Of a DNA stretch of 28,230 nucleotides, positions 18,686 to 27,605 are shown in pieces. The first letter of the stretch is position 1. Every line of letters begins with the position of its first letter. Under the pieces are notes generated by a model, which was not told the origin of the DNA, made no database searches, and worked only from the letters and a program-made list of their open reading frames with translations. Origin of the DNA: Pinguiococcus pyrenoidosus (lineage: Eukaryota; Sar; Pinguiophyceae; Pinguiochrysidales; Pinguiochrysidaceae); NCBI GenBank assembly GCA_019677205.1, contig JAAMXY010000392.1:1-28230 (forward strand), read 5' to 3'. Made by a program: the position numbers and the translations under genes.

Positions 18686-21600
18686 ATGCTGTCGCTGGAA
18701 GAGCTGAGAAGGCTGTTTCATAGCGCCGTGAGGGCAAGAGACTACGATGCTCTCATCCACTTGGCAGCGGAGACGGCGTTTGGAGGCCACACCTTCGCCT
18801 GTCGAGCCATTCTGAGGAAGATTCTGCTGCTTGTAGAAAGTGTGGAGGCCGCAAAATGTCCAGAGGACCTTCTCGCTGTCTTGGAGCACGCGAATCCCGT
18901 GTGGAGTGCAGTGGATTCCGACCCATTGATGTGGGCGGCGATGATCCTGCACAGCTTCCGCCTCAAGCCGAGGCCCATGAGCAGCTGGCGGCGCGTCGTA
19001 CTGGAAACCATCAGCATGACTCTCTGTGGGGACATTCACGAGGACGAAAGGGCTGGAACCTGCGCGCCGGAGGCCTGGTGTCGCCTGCAAGCCAGGCGCG
19101 ACGGCTTGCTCCGCGCGGCTCTCTGCGGCAATGCGGAGGTCCTCAACGATGCGCTGCGGCAGCAAGGAAGCTTAGAAATCGTGACGAGTCGGAATGCAAT
19201 CGCCAACGATGCAACCTTGCTGCACGAGTACCTTGCTGCGGCCGAAGAGCTGAGAACCAGCGTGCTTGAAGCGCTGCTGCATGCCGGAGCCGACCCGAGC
19301 GAGGCGGATCGCGGCCGCCGAACTGCTTTGCACATCGCCGCGGCAAGGGCCTGGTCCGATGGCTGCACGATTCTTCTGGGCGCCCTCGCCGAGTTTCCGG
19401 GCTCCACACCCAGCAAGAGAGAGATCCTTGAAGAGTTCGGGGAGGCCGCCACGTCGCGACAAGCCCTCTCTGCGTACCACACGCTTGGCGAAGAAATCGA
19501 GAGCGCGAGCTGCGCAAAGCTTCTTCTAGAGAGTCCTCAGCTTCCCGAACGTGGCTTAGATGCAGCGCACTGGTCGACGTCGGCCTTCGCGCTTGTCATG
19601 GCGAAGGCCAGCGTCCGAGGAATGGCCACCTACCGCATGTGCATGCGGCACACCCTGAAGCGCCTCCACGGCTTCGACGCCAAGCTGTCGCAGCTTGCGC
19701 GCCTGGGCGCTTGCGCGATCCTGCTGCGGTACGACGAAACGCTTACGCAAACCCTGGGCGAGTTGGACTCGCTTCAAGGGAGTGATGAGGACAGCGACGC
19801 GAGAGCGAGACGCACCGTGCTCGGCATCCTTCTGCACTTCGCCGCCGCGCATGGATGTCTTCGATGCGCTGCAAGTCTTCTAAGCTCCGGTGGAAATTCC
19901 AATTCCCTCTGTTGTGCTGTCAGCACCGTTGGGTCTCTTTGGGAGAAGCGACTGTCGTACTTGTGCTATGGCGACTGCAGAGGAGGACAAGTCGACGGCA
20001 ATAGTCTTCACAGGCTGAAAACGTTGACCCAATTCGACGCTCTTCTAGACGCCGCCAGGAAGAGAAGCTGGGTGCCGCCGACGTCGGATTCGCCCACCAA
20101 CACGGCTCTTTCCGTGGCCAGTCTGCGCGGAGACCTTGGGATGACATGTCTGCTGTTGCGGCATGGTGCTTCCGTGGCGGCGGTTGGCAGTCCTCATTTG
20201 GCCCCGATGGTGATGGCGATGCTTAGTGGAAACTCTTCCGTCCTGTTCCACCTGACGCGAGCCGCTCTCGTAAAAGTCGCAGCCGGGTCGGACGTCGAGG
20301 CCATGAAAGCAGCTTTCCAAACTTGCTTGATAGCTGCCGCAAGATACCCGTCGAGCGGCGACGCTTCGTGGACGACATCACAGGCGGCGGTTGCTCAGAT
20401 GGTAAGAGAGCTGCTGGAACAGCTTAGTCGTCACCGGAGCTTCCTGGACGAGGTTCTGGAGCCATCGAGTCATCCTTTGCATCCCTTGCCGAGCCGGAGG
20501 CCAGACTTGCCGAGCCGGAGGCCAGAACTGCTGGCCGCTTGCGTGGGGAACATCCCGGTCCTGGCGGTACTTCTGGGGCGGGGCGTAGTTTCTGGGAAGC
20601 CGGGCGACGCCACAGGGAAGAATGACGCGGATGTCCGGCATGAAGGGGGATGCCAACTCGGCGTGAAGCATCGGACGCTTCGTGCAGAACCGATGTGCAG
20701 GGTGCGAGAGCTGCTTGAGGCGAAAGCCGCCGCAGCCTTGTGTGAGAAGTACGACTTTCTCTCAAGATCAAGATCAAGATCAAGATCAAGATCAAGATCA
20801 AGAAATGCCAATACGAGCGCTACGCCTCCTGAAGCGCGCAATCGTGTTTCACAGACACTCCGGAAAAGGTTCTCCGTCGAACGAGGAAAGGCCTCTACTT
20901 CGCAAGGCGATGATGTGCAGACTTTCGCGCTGGAGCGACGTCGACGCCTGTGGCGCAACCTGGAAGGTCTGATGGGGAAAGCCGACTTTCCGGCCTTTCA
21001 GAAGCAGATGGTGACGCGAGCCCAGCAGGACCTCCGCTCCGTCGGCGGAGGCGTTGCGATGGCAGTGGTCGTGGCAGCAGCGATCATCTCGACATACTTG
21101 ACCTTGTTTTCATTCGCCAGGAGACATGCGAAGAAGATGTCGGCGCTGCTGCAGGCATCGGCGAGTTTCTCAAGCGTGGACCACGGTTCTTCAGATAGAC
21201 GTGCCTTTGTAGAAGTGCTGAAGTCTTTTAGCGACAGCTTCGACGCTACCGTCCAGGCGATTAGAGGGTTTTGCCTCAACCTTTCAAGTTCGTCCAGTAC
21301 CGAGATGCTTGGTGCTGCTTCGTCTTCGCCACAGGACGCCGTGGATGTCATCACCGCTACCATATCCTCGGGGCGTATGGATGACTGTTCGAGTGCGAGT
21401 GTTCAGTCGGAGATGCGAAGCTTGGTGGGCCGATTGCCGCAGGTGTCGAAGTTCGCGCGGCAGAAGGCGGTGGATCTGGGGTCGGAAGCATGTTGCCCTA
21501 CGTCCATCTCCTTCGCAGCCTTTGTAGGCTTGATGATGACGTTGCAAAGCGACGAGGACAACGAAGGAAGAGGGGAGCTGCAGAGGTTCTTGAGGACGCT

Positions 21601-24600
21601 GCGGCACCAGCTCCAGCTACTGCGAGGCTTTCAAGTCTTGTTCCCATCAGCTGGCGCCGTGGCCGCGAAAATGCCGACGTCATCCGCCGCTCAGACCAAG
21701 GCCGTGGTGGAAGCCTTGAAGGGACTGTCGCTGTGTTGGCTGGCCGAGACGGCTTTGTGGGGAGGCACCAACCTTCGCGGCGTCTCAGGAAGGGTCCAAA
21801 CTGGCAGTGGCGGCAGCTTGACTCCTTCTTTGTTCATTGCTGGCGCTGTTGAGAGTCTCAAGGCGGTTCAACTACGCATGCAAAGACGTTGCGACGGCCT
21901 CTTCGACCCCAAGTCCCGTACGGCGCAGGTGCTGGATGTCCACACAACGTCCCTCCACTCGCTCGCGTTCCTCGCCGGTAGCGGGGCAGAAGCGCACGCA
22001 AGTCGAATGTCAAGACTGGCGTCGTGTCTCTCTTGGCTTCTTGAGGACGCCAAGGAGCCATTGTACCAGGGACAGATACTTTCCCTCTGGCGCGATGCTG
22101 CCGTCTGGGGAACGCTCAAGTACCCTTACGCCGCGCCGACGCTTCTAGCAAGATGGCGCCTCAGCGGCGTCCTCTCCAGCTTGGTCAAGGTGCTGCCAGA
22201 GTGCTTGACGCAAGCAGCATCGCTCGCGCCTGGCGATGGCGTCGACAAGAAGTATCAGACGACGCGTTCGGAAGCGTCTCTTTTCTGGGCCGCAAGAAGT
22301 GGCGATCTCCAGCTCGGCAAGCTGCTGCTGCGGGCGAAGGTATCTCCCTGTTCAGCCGTCTGCGGCGACACTGCATTGGACGCCGCGTTGCGGAACTCGG
22401 ATCGCCGGCTGGTATGGGAGTTGCTCTTGGCTGGCGGCATTCCCTCGTTGCTGAGCCAAACCACGCCTCGGGTTGAAACTCGCTTTCGCGAGCTTCGCGC
22501 CAGCTTTGATGATGATGTTGAAGAGGTTGAAGATTCCGATGCTGACGATTCCGAAGTTGACGATTCTGCTGTCAAAGATGACGCAATCTCGGCGGTGGAG
22601 GGCGAGGCTTGTGCGCTGGAGGCGCTCAAGGAGGCTGTCGGCATGATGACGTCCATCTCAAGCGATGCCGACTGGTCCGGTGCTTCGCTTTGTGACATTC
22701 TTGAAGACCCCAGTGTGATGTGTACGTCCTTCGCACCGGCGTCCGCGTCGTCCTTGGGGCTTAGTGGCGCCGACCTGTCCATACCTCTCAAGGCGGCGAC
22801 CGATCGGGAGGTCCAGCCCGAAGCATCCGATGGAAACCTAGGCCTTCAAGTATCGCGCGAAGCACTCTGGTGCTCCCCGATGTCACCTGCGCTCTCTCAT
22901 CTGATGCGGAGGAAGTACGCGGCGGCCTTCAGATGGCTGGAATCGCAAAAGTCCGACCACGACGCCTTCGTGTCGACGCTGGGCCGCCCAGGCCACGATT
23001 TTTGCCTCCTGGCGCCGATGCCGTCCCCTTTATACGCGGCGATCAGCAGCGGCAATTTTGAAGTGGCAAAGGTACTACGTGCGAAGAGGGCAGGAGCCTT
23101 TCGCGGCAAAGCGCACGCAAGCCTAAAGCATCTCTGGGCGATGCACATGCTTGCGTCCTGCACAAAAGTTGGGGTCACTCAGCGTCTGCAGCTTCACGCC
23201 GCTTTGATCGCCACGGATCCCTTACAGATGGGATGCCGAAGAGAAGCGACTGCGAAGGCGAAGGCGAAGGCGAAGGCGAAGGCGAGTTTTGACACCACCG
23301 ACTATCTAGCGTCTCAGAACGTGGGACCGACCAAGGGTGGCCAAGTGGTGAAGAGTGAGGACGAGTTCCTGAGCGACGTCGACGCTTTAATCGGTATGCG
23401 CATCACAGCGACGCAGATGACCGGGAGCCCCTGCCCTCTGCTTCTGTTGCCGAACTTGGCAGACGAAGTAAAGTTCCTCAGCGAGGAGCTGCAAAGGGGG
23501 GCGCCGAACGAGATTGGAATCGGCCCCTGCCTCATCAAGGAACTCCACTGCAGCGTCGGCGTCGGAACGCCGTCGCATAGCTTGCTGAGCGTCGCCCTTG
23601 CGAGACAGTGTCTCGTGGAAATGGGGTTCCTGCAGCAGAATGTGGACGCCGACGACGAGGGCGATGTCCTACATCTGCAGCGCTTCATTGATAAGCCATG
23701 TGAGGCGACGCGGATGAAAGTCTCCCTGCCTCGACTCCGACGCCTGCAGGCCATCCTCGACGGATATCGGAAGCTGCAGGAATGCCTCCATCCTACGACC
23801 ACCAAACACAAGCTCACGTCCTTCGAGGCGTCCGTCCCTCTTAAGTCGTCACTTTGGTTGCATCGGGCGCCAGCGTTAGAAGACTCGTTGATGATGGACG
23901 AGGACAGCGCGTTCCTCACGGTACCTTCGCGCAAAGTGCTTCACGACTTTCGTCTTTACGCCAGAATGTACCGACCCGACGTGTCCGTCGCCGACGTCTA
24001 CGACGAAGTAGCGACGTGCTGGCGAGAGCGCCGCTGGCGCCAGAGCCTGCTCCGTTGCCGCCACGTCGCAGCCGTCGTGCTTCGGTGGACCCAAAGTCTC
24101 CTGCGGCTTCGCGTCACTCTCCTGGTGACGGCGATTCTGGACCCGGACGTCAATCTGAGGGGCTCAATACGTTTGCCTGCGAAACGCGAAGGGGAGACCC
24201 GAGTCGATGATAGTCGAGCGCCGAAGTCGTTGGGGAGCCTGAGCGGGTTCACCAAGAACGCCACGCTTGGGCTGAACCGCCTCGCGAGAGGCCTGGGAAC
24301 GCCCACCTCTTCACGAACGGACCCGCTGGCGGTGAGAACCCGAGAGACGCTCTGGGCACTAAGATTCTTGGCGACGCTGGTGGCCAACTTGAGCGCGTTT
24401 GAGAATCGGGCGAACGCTGTGAGCTTCACCGAACCACTGGTAAACATCCGCACTGACGACCCGCTGCAGCGCTTTTGCGTCGCCAGCATCGAGGGAAGGC
24501 CAATGGAGCTGGACGAGCGCTTGGTAGCTCTCTTGCGCTGCTCGACGGCGCTGGACTTCATCTTCGCCGGCGCTCTCTTGGAGGCTTCCCACGACGCGTT

Positions 24601-26641
24601 ATCGACGTTCGAAGACAAGATGGAGAGGCTTCGAACTTGGGCGTCGGCACCGGAGGTCCAGGGCAGCGGAGACGCCAACGACGCCGAAGTCAAGATGCTG
24701 CGATGTTTACAATCCTTTGGCTCCTCCGCCGTAGCCCTCTTGCGCTGCGGCAGAGCGTGGCAAGGATGCCTGAGCCCATCGCCGCGGTTTCCAGACTTTC
24801 TGCTCCGGATGAGCATGACAAGCAGCTACAATGAGGCGGCGGTTGCCGTGCGGCGTGGCGACGCCTTGAGTCTCCGCTCGGCCGTCTTGACCAAACTACG
24901 ACGCGAAGGTTGCGCCACGCTCGTCAATGGCCTTCCTGAGTGCTTCGCCGCGATGTCCAAAGACTCGGTAACTGGGCTGACGCCGCTGGAGATCGCATGC
25001 GCCAAAGGCGACACCAAAGCAGCGAAGCTGTTTCTGTCGTCGATACCCCTAAACACCGACGCCGGCGTCGGGAAATGGCTGTGGCTCCGCTTCTTCCATG
25101 TGATGGCGCCAACGGCGCTTCGGTGGGCTCTCCAGAAGGCGACGCTTGCGGACCGGCAGGAGCGTCAAGAGATCGTTTGTGAATTGCTGGTGCTGGTGGG
25201 ACACAACTGTGGAGAGGACGACAACGTTCTACTGGAGATGCTGCGGATCAACCGCAAGCTGGGCGTCAGGTTGGCCAGGCTGCAGATGTGGCGGGCAGTC
25301 CGCATGCTGATTGAGGTCTGCTTGAAAGCGACGAAGTGTTCACAGTTGGCGGCGGAGGTGGTGTTGGACGCCTTTGCTCTTCAGAAATCCGACGCGGAAG
25401 TCCCTCTGTCGCTCTCGTCCTCTCTCGATCCTCTGGTGCTGAGAAGAGCAGAGAGGAAGACGCGGGGTCGAGTGCTTCTGGCGGCGCTTTGGTCGGGAAG
25501 AGCCTTGGTGCCGGAATCCAAAGGCAACGAGACTAGTGCACCGGCATTCCCGCTCCGCTTGCAAGGGTTGCCGATGAGGCGCCATAAGTTCTTGCAGAGC
25601 TTCGCGGACCTTGAGACGCAGGCGCTCACGAGGCTCAGCGCTCTTCACTTGGCAGCGCTCGGCGCTTCGGCACAAACCCTGGCGTCGCTGGAGACCTTGG
25701 TTGACGCTTGTGCCGAGGACACATCGTTCATGGCGATGACATGTAAACACCATTGCGTTCCAACCCTTTCGGAAGAGAGGGAGAGCGCTAGCGACGCTGC
25801 CGCTGCGCAGCAGGCGGCGGGCATGAATGCAGGAACATCCGCGCTCATGCGGAGGCTGCAGCAAAGCAGGCTTGAAGCCGGCAGTCACCGACGTGACACC
25901 GCCGGAACTGCCAACACTACAGTGGCAAGGGTGGCCTTGACACCGGTGCATCTGATGTGTCTTGGTGGAAACATCGACGCCTTGAAGTTCGTTCTGCGAG
26001 CTTCGCAGAGACAGAGTGATACTGAGGCATTAAGTGCGGAGCTGAAGGCGGCGCTTTGCTGTCTGTGTTGCCTCATGGACGACGCCGAGCAACTCAGTGA
26101 GCTGATCAGGGTCGGCGCGTGCACCGGCGCCAGCAATGGCTTGAGCGCCGTCGTACCCTACTGCTCTCCGATGACTGCGATGAATGCCGCCCTTCTGTTA
26201 CGCAGCCCCGCCTGTGCTGCGGCGCTGCTAAGCCTGACGCCCGTGGTCATCAGTACGGTCCACATTCGACTTGGCTGTAGGGTTCTGTCTGACGTCGACA
26301 TGCAGCAGCTTCTTCATCGATGCCTTCCCGGCGTCTTCAGCGTCGACGACGCGCTGGAGATTCTCGACGTCCTGGTGAGACGAGGAGCCGCGCAGTCTGT
26401 CGCACTTCTGCTGCGGACGCTGGAGCGCCAGGGCCTGTCGCTAGACGCCCACATCGACCAGATGATCCAGGTATCGTCGGCCTTTGGCCTCCGCCGCTGC
26501 ACCCAAGCCTTGGCCACGACGCGCCACGTGGCCGCCGCCAAGACCATTGCGTCGACGCTGAAGCTACGCAGGTTGCGTCTGACAGCAACGAAGACATCAG
26601 ATTTGGGGGCGCCAGACTTGGTACAAGTTGACAACCTATGA
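18686..26641 (+). CDS. Giant single-exon protein with dispersed ankyrin repeats and one possible membrane helix
   Basis: One uninterrupted frame of 2651 codons starts MLSLEELRRLFHSAVRARDY. I do not recognise the family as a whole. Ankyrin-type helix pairs occur in scattered groups: TALHIAAARA near residue 211, TALSVASLRGDLGMTCLLLR near 472, SLFWAARSGDLQLGKLLLR near 1197 with a partner near 1228, LYAAISSGNFEVAKVL near 1447, TPLEIACAKGDTKAAKLFL near 2099, SALHLAALGAS near 2318 and TPVHLMCLGGNIDALKFVL near 2418. Long helical stretches without clear family lie between them. One hydrophobic segment near 785-808 (VAMAVVVAAAIISTYLTLF) could span a membrane. Simple repeats insert Ser-Arg (from 20762) and Ala-Lys (from 23252) runs, and an acidic patch occurs near 1285. 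No catalytic motif is seen. A protein-interaction scaffold is likely, but the partner is unknown. Confidence 0.85.
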   Translation: MLSLEELRRLFHSAVRARDYDALIHLAAETAFGGHTFACRAILRKILLLVESVEAAKCPEDLLAVLEHANPVWSAVDSDPLMWAAMILHSFRLKPRPMSSWRRVVLETISMTLCGDIHEDERAGTCAPEAWCRLQARRDGLLRAALCGNAEVLNDALRQQGSLEIVTSRNAIANDATLLHEYLAAAEELRTSVLEALLHAGADPSEADRGRRTALHIAAARAWSDGCTILLGALAEFPGSTPSKREILEEFGEAATSRQALSAYHTLGEEIESASCAKLLLESPQLPERGLDAAHWSTSAFALVMAKASVRGMATYRMCMRHTLKRLHGFDAKLSQLARLGACAILLRYDETLTQTLGELDSLQGSDEDSDARARRTVLGILLHFAAAHGCLRCAASLLSSGGNSNSLCCAVSTVGSLWEKRLSYLCYGDCRGGQVDGNSLHRLKTLTQFDALLDAARKRSWVPPTSDSPTNTALSVASLRGDLGMTCLLLRHGASVAAVGSPHLAPMVMAMLSGNSSVLFHLTRAALVKVAAGSDVEAMKAAFQTCLIAAARYPSSGDASWTTSQAAVAQMVRELLEQLSRHRSFLDEVLEPSSHPLHPLPSRRPDLPSRRPELLAACVGNIPVLAVLLGRGVVSGKPGDATGKNDADVRHEGGCQLGVKHRTLRAEPMCRVRELLEAKAAAALCEKYDFLSRSRSRSRSRSRSRNANTSATPPEARNRVSQTLRKRFSVERGKASTSQGDDVQTFALERRRRLWRNLEGLMGKADFPAFQKQMVTRAQQDLRSVGGGVAMAVVVAAAIISTYLTLFSFARRHAKKMSALLQASASFSSVDHGSSDRRAFVEVLKSFSDSFDATVQAIRGFCLNLSSSSSTEMLGAASSSPQDAVDVITATISSGRMDDCSSASVQSEMRSLVGRLPQVSKFARQKAVDLGSEACCPTSISFAAFVGLMMTLQSDEDNEGRGELQRFLRTLRHQLQLLRGFQVLFPSAGAVAAKMPTSSAAQTKAVVEALKGLSLCWLAETALWGGTNLRGVSGRVQTGSGGSLTPSLFIAGAVESLKAVQLRMQRRCDGLFDPKSRTAQVLDVHTTSLHSLAFLAGSGAEAHASRMSRLASCLSWLLEDAKEPLYQGQILSLWRDAAVWGTLKYPYAAPTLLARWRLSGVLSSLVKVLPECLTQAASLAPGDGVDKKYQTTRSEASLFWAARSGDLQLGKLLLRAKVSPCSAVCGDTALDAALRNSDRRLVWELLLAGGIPSLLSQTTPRVETRFRELRASFDDDVEEVEDSDADDSEVDDSAVKDDAISAVEGEACALEALKEAVGMMTSISSDADWSGASLCDILEDPSVMCTSFAPASASSLGLSGADLSIPLKAATDREVQPEASDGNLGLQVSREALWCSPMSPALSHLMRRKYAAAFRWLESQKSDHDAFVSTLGRPGHDFCLLAPMPSPLYAAISSGNFEVAKVLRAKRAGAFRGKAHASLKHLWAMHMLASCTKVGVTQRLQLHAALIATDPLQMGCRREATAKAKAKAKAKASFDTTDYLASQNVGPTKGGQVVKSEDEFLSDVDALIGMRITATQMTGSPCPLLLLPNLADEVKFLSEELQRGAPNEIGIGPCLIKELHCSVGVGTPSHSLLSVALARQCLVEMGFLQQNVDADDEGDVLHLQRFIDKPCEATRMKVSLPRLRRLQAILDGYRKLQECLHPTTTKHKLTSFEASVPLKSSLWLHRAPALEDSLMMDEDSAFLTVPSRKVLHDFRLYARMYRPDVSVADVYDEVATCWRERRWRQSLLRCRHVAAVVLRWTQSLLRLRVTLLVTAILDPDVNLRGSIRLPAKREGETRVDDSRAPKSLGSLSGFTKNATLGLNRLARGLGTPTSSRTDPLAVRTRETLWALRFLATLVANLSAFENRANAVSFTEPLVNIRTDDPLQRFCVASIEGRPMELDERLVALLRCSTALDFIFAGALLEASHDALSTFEDKMERLRTWASAPEVQGSGDANDAEVKMLRCLQSFGSSAVALLRCGRAWQGCLSPSPRFPDFLLRMSMTSSYNEAAVAVRRGDALSLRSAVLTKLRREGCATLVNGLPECFAAMSKDSVTGLTPLEIACAKGDTKAAKLFLSSIPLNTDAGVGKWLWLRFFHVMAPTALRWALQKATLADRQERQEIVCELLVLVGHNCGEDDNVLLEMLRINRKLGVRLARLQMWRAVRMLIEVCLKATKCSQLAAEVVLDAFALQKSDAEVPLSLSSSLDPLVLRRAERKTRGRVLLAALWSGRALVPESKGNETSAPAFPLRLQGLPMRRHKFLQSFADLETQALTRLSALHLAALGASAQTLASLETLVDACAEDTSFMAMTCKHHCVPTLSEERESASDAAAAQQAAGMNAGTSALMRRLQQSRLEAGSHRRDTAGTANTTVARVALTPVHLMCLGGNIDALKFVLRASQRQSDTEALSAELKAALCCLCCLMDDAEQLSELIRVGACTGASNGLSAVVPYCSPMTAMNAALLLRSPACAAALLSLTPVVISTVHIRLGCRVLSDVDMQQLLHRCLPGVFSVDDALEILDVLVRRGAAQSVALLLRTLERQGLSLDAHIDQMIQVSSAFGLRRCTQALATTRHVAAAKTIASTLKLRRLRLTATKTSDLGAPDLVQVDNL
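20485..20526 (+). repeat. Perfect 21-bp tandem duplication in the ankyrin gene
   Basis: Two adjacent identical 21-base copies (20485-20505 and 20506-20526) encode LPSRRPD and LPSRRPE; the difference comes from the base after each copy. Perfect identity indicates a recent in-frame duplication. Confidence 0.95.
20762..20803 (+). repeat. (TCAAGA)7 coding hexamer repeat
   Basis: Seven perfect TCAAGA units encode seven consecutive Ser-Arg dipeptides. The same dipeptide marks SR splicing factors, but here it is one pure DNA repeat in an ankyrin protein and probably arose by slippage. Confidence 0.95.
23252..23281 (+). repeat. (GCGAAG)5 coding hexamer repeat
   Basis: Five perfect GCGAAG units plus a partial sixth encode Ala-Lys dipeptides, giving a short, strongly basic helix-prone run in the ankyrin protein. 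The tract again looks like slippage of a hexamer, which keeps the frame. Confidence 0.95.
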
Positions 26642-26752
26642 CCCCTGAAGCGTTTGGGGCTTGAGGCTTGGCGTGGCTTCGAATAGCTGTTAGCTGTTAG
26701 CTGTTAGCTGTTGGCTGTTGGCTGTTGGCTGTTGGCTGTTGGCTGTTTGCTG
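26642..26752. other. 111-base convergent spacer (ankyrin / helical protein)
   Basis: The spacer between two convergent stop codons is mostly filled by the heptamer array listed separately. No poly(A) signal is recognisable. Confidence 0.5.
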
Positions 26753-26761
26753 TTAGCTCTT
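26685..26761. repeat. Heptamer tandem array (AGCTGTT/GGCTGTT), 11 units
   Basis: Eleven 7-base units follow one another: four AGCTGTT, five GGCTGTT, one TGCTGTT and a degenerate AGCTCTT. The ordered blocks of variants suggest stepwise local amplification. The last unit overlaps the stop codon (TAA at 26755-26753, minus strand) of the downstream gene. It has no spacers and is not a CRISPR. Confidence 0.95.
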
Positions 26762-27605
26762 CGACGTCGGCATCGAGACCTCAGGAGACTCCGGCGATGA
26801 CACGTTGACGAAGTTTGCCGTCTCCAGCATCAAAAACTGTGCCGCCAGCACCTGGACGTCGCGTAGCAGCATCTCGCACAGGACGGAGCGGAAGAAGACG
26901 CTCACGCTCTCGAGATGGTCGTAGACCTCCTGTGGGCTCACGCCTCTGTCGGGGTCTTGATCTGTTGATTTCTCGTCGTCACCTCGAAGACTTTCCAACA
27001 ATGCCAGGCAGTCATCGAAGACTTGAGCGTCGCTGGCGATGTTCACGACGGCGTCGGTGTAAGCTTTCATGTCGTTGGTGGAGAGGCGGAGAGGCAGCGC
27101 GGTGCCGACGCGTTCCACTACCGTGCTGGCCTTCTTTCGCACGCTGCTGGCCACCAGCGACATGATGCCCGCTAGCTTGCCCAACGACATCCGCTCAGCA
27201 TTCCAGTCGTCCGCCTCCGGCGGATCCGGATCGGGAATGAAAGGGAAAAGTCGCGCAAGGTTGATTTGGATATCTAAGGAGTCGCATTTCAACCGAGTTA
27301 TCTCAAGCATGACACGAGCTGAGAAGTTGATGCCGTGGGAAGATGAAGCTCCATGGGAGACCCGGACTCGGGCTAAGGAAAAACGCACCTCGGGCCTCAA
27401 GGAGGAAGTGGCGACATGCGATGAGGACGCGCTCCAAGCTTTGGGCGTCGGGCACCTTGGCGTTCTCGCGTGCCTTGGCCACGGCGATGTGCAGCTGCTG
27501 CAGCGCTTGGAGCTTCGCCTGAGTACCCCCGAGTCTCAGACCGCCCGTGGACCAAAGTTTGGGCGGGAGAAGGAGTCTCTCCGTCACGGCGCTGCCGTCC
27601 TTCAT
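26753..27605 (-). CDS. Unrecognised helical protein, two exons (possibly a further upstream exon)
   Basis: I do not recognise this family. Exon A is 27605-27389 and exon B is 27318-26753. A 70-base GT-AG intron (donor CCCGAG/GTGCG, acceptor CTTCTCAG) joins them in phase 1 at an Arg-Ala codon pair, giving 260 residues. Features are a conserved-looking start (LLLPPKLWSTGGLRLGGTQA), a long helix around LQALQQLHIAVAKARE, and a C-terminal helical half (VYDHLESVSVFFRSVLCEML). There is no signal peptide. The frame is also open upstream of the ATG to an acceptor-like CATAG at about 27629 (FWQLRLLSSAM), so the ATG at 27605 may be internal and an earlier exon may exist. The last codons overlap the heptamer array. 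Confidence 0.7.

Noticed and set aside
20762-20803. Ser-Arg run considered as evidence for a splicing factor
   Set aside because: It is a pure TCAAGA repeat in a protein with ankyrin units and no RNA-binding domain.
26685-26761. Considered as a CRISPR array or telomere-like repeat
   Set aside because: Seven-base units with no spacers; the unit does not match known telomere repeats and the context is eukaryotic and internal.
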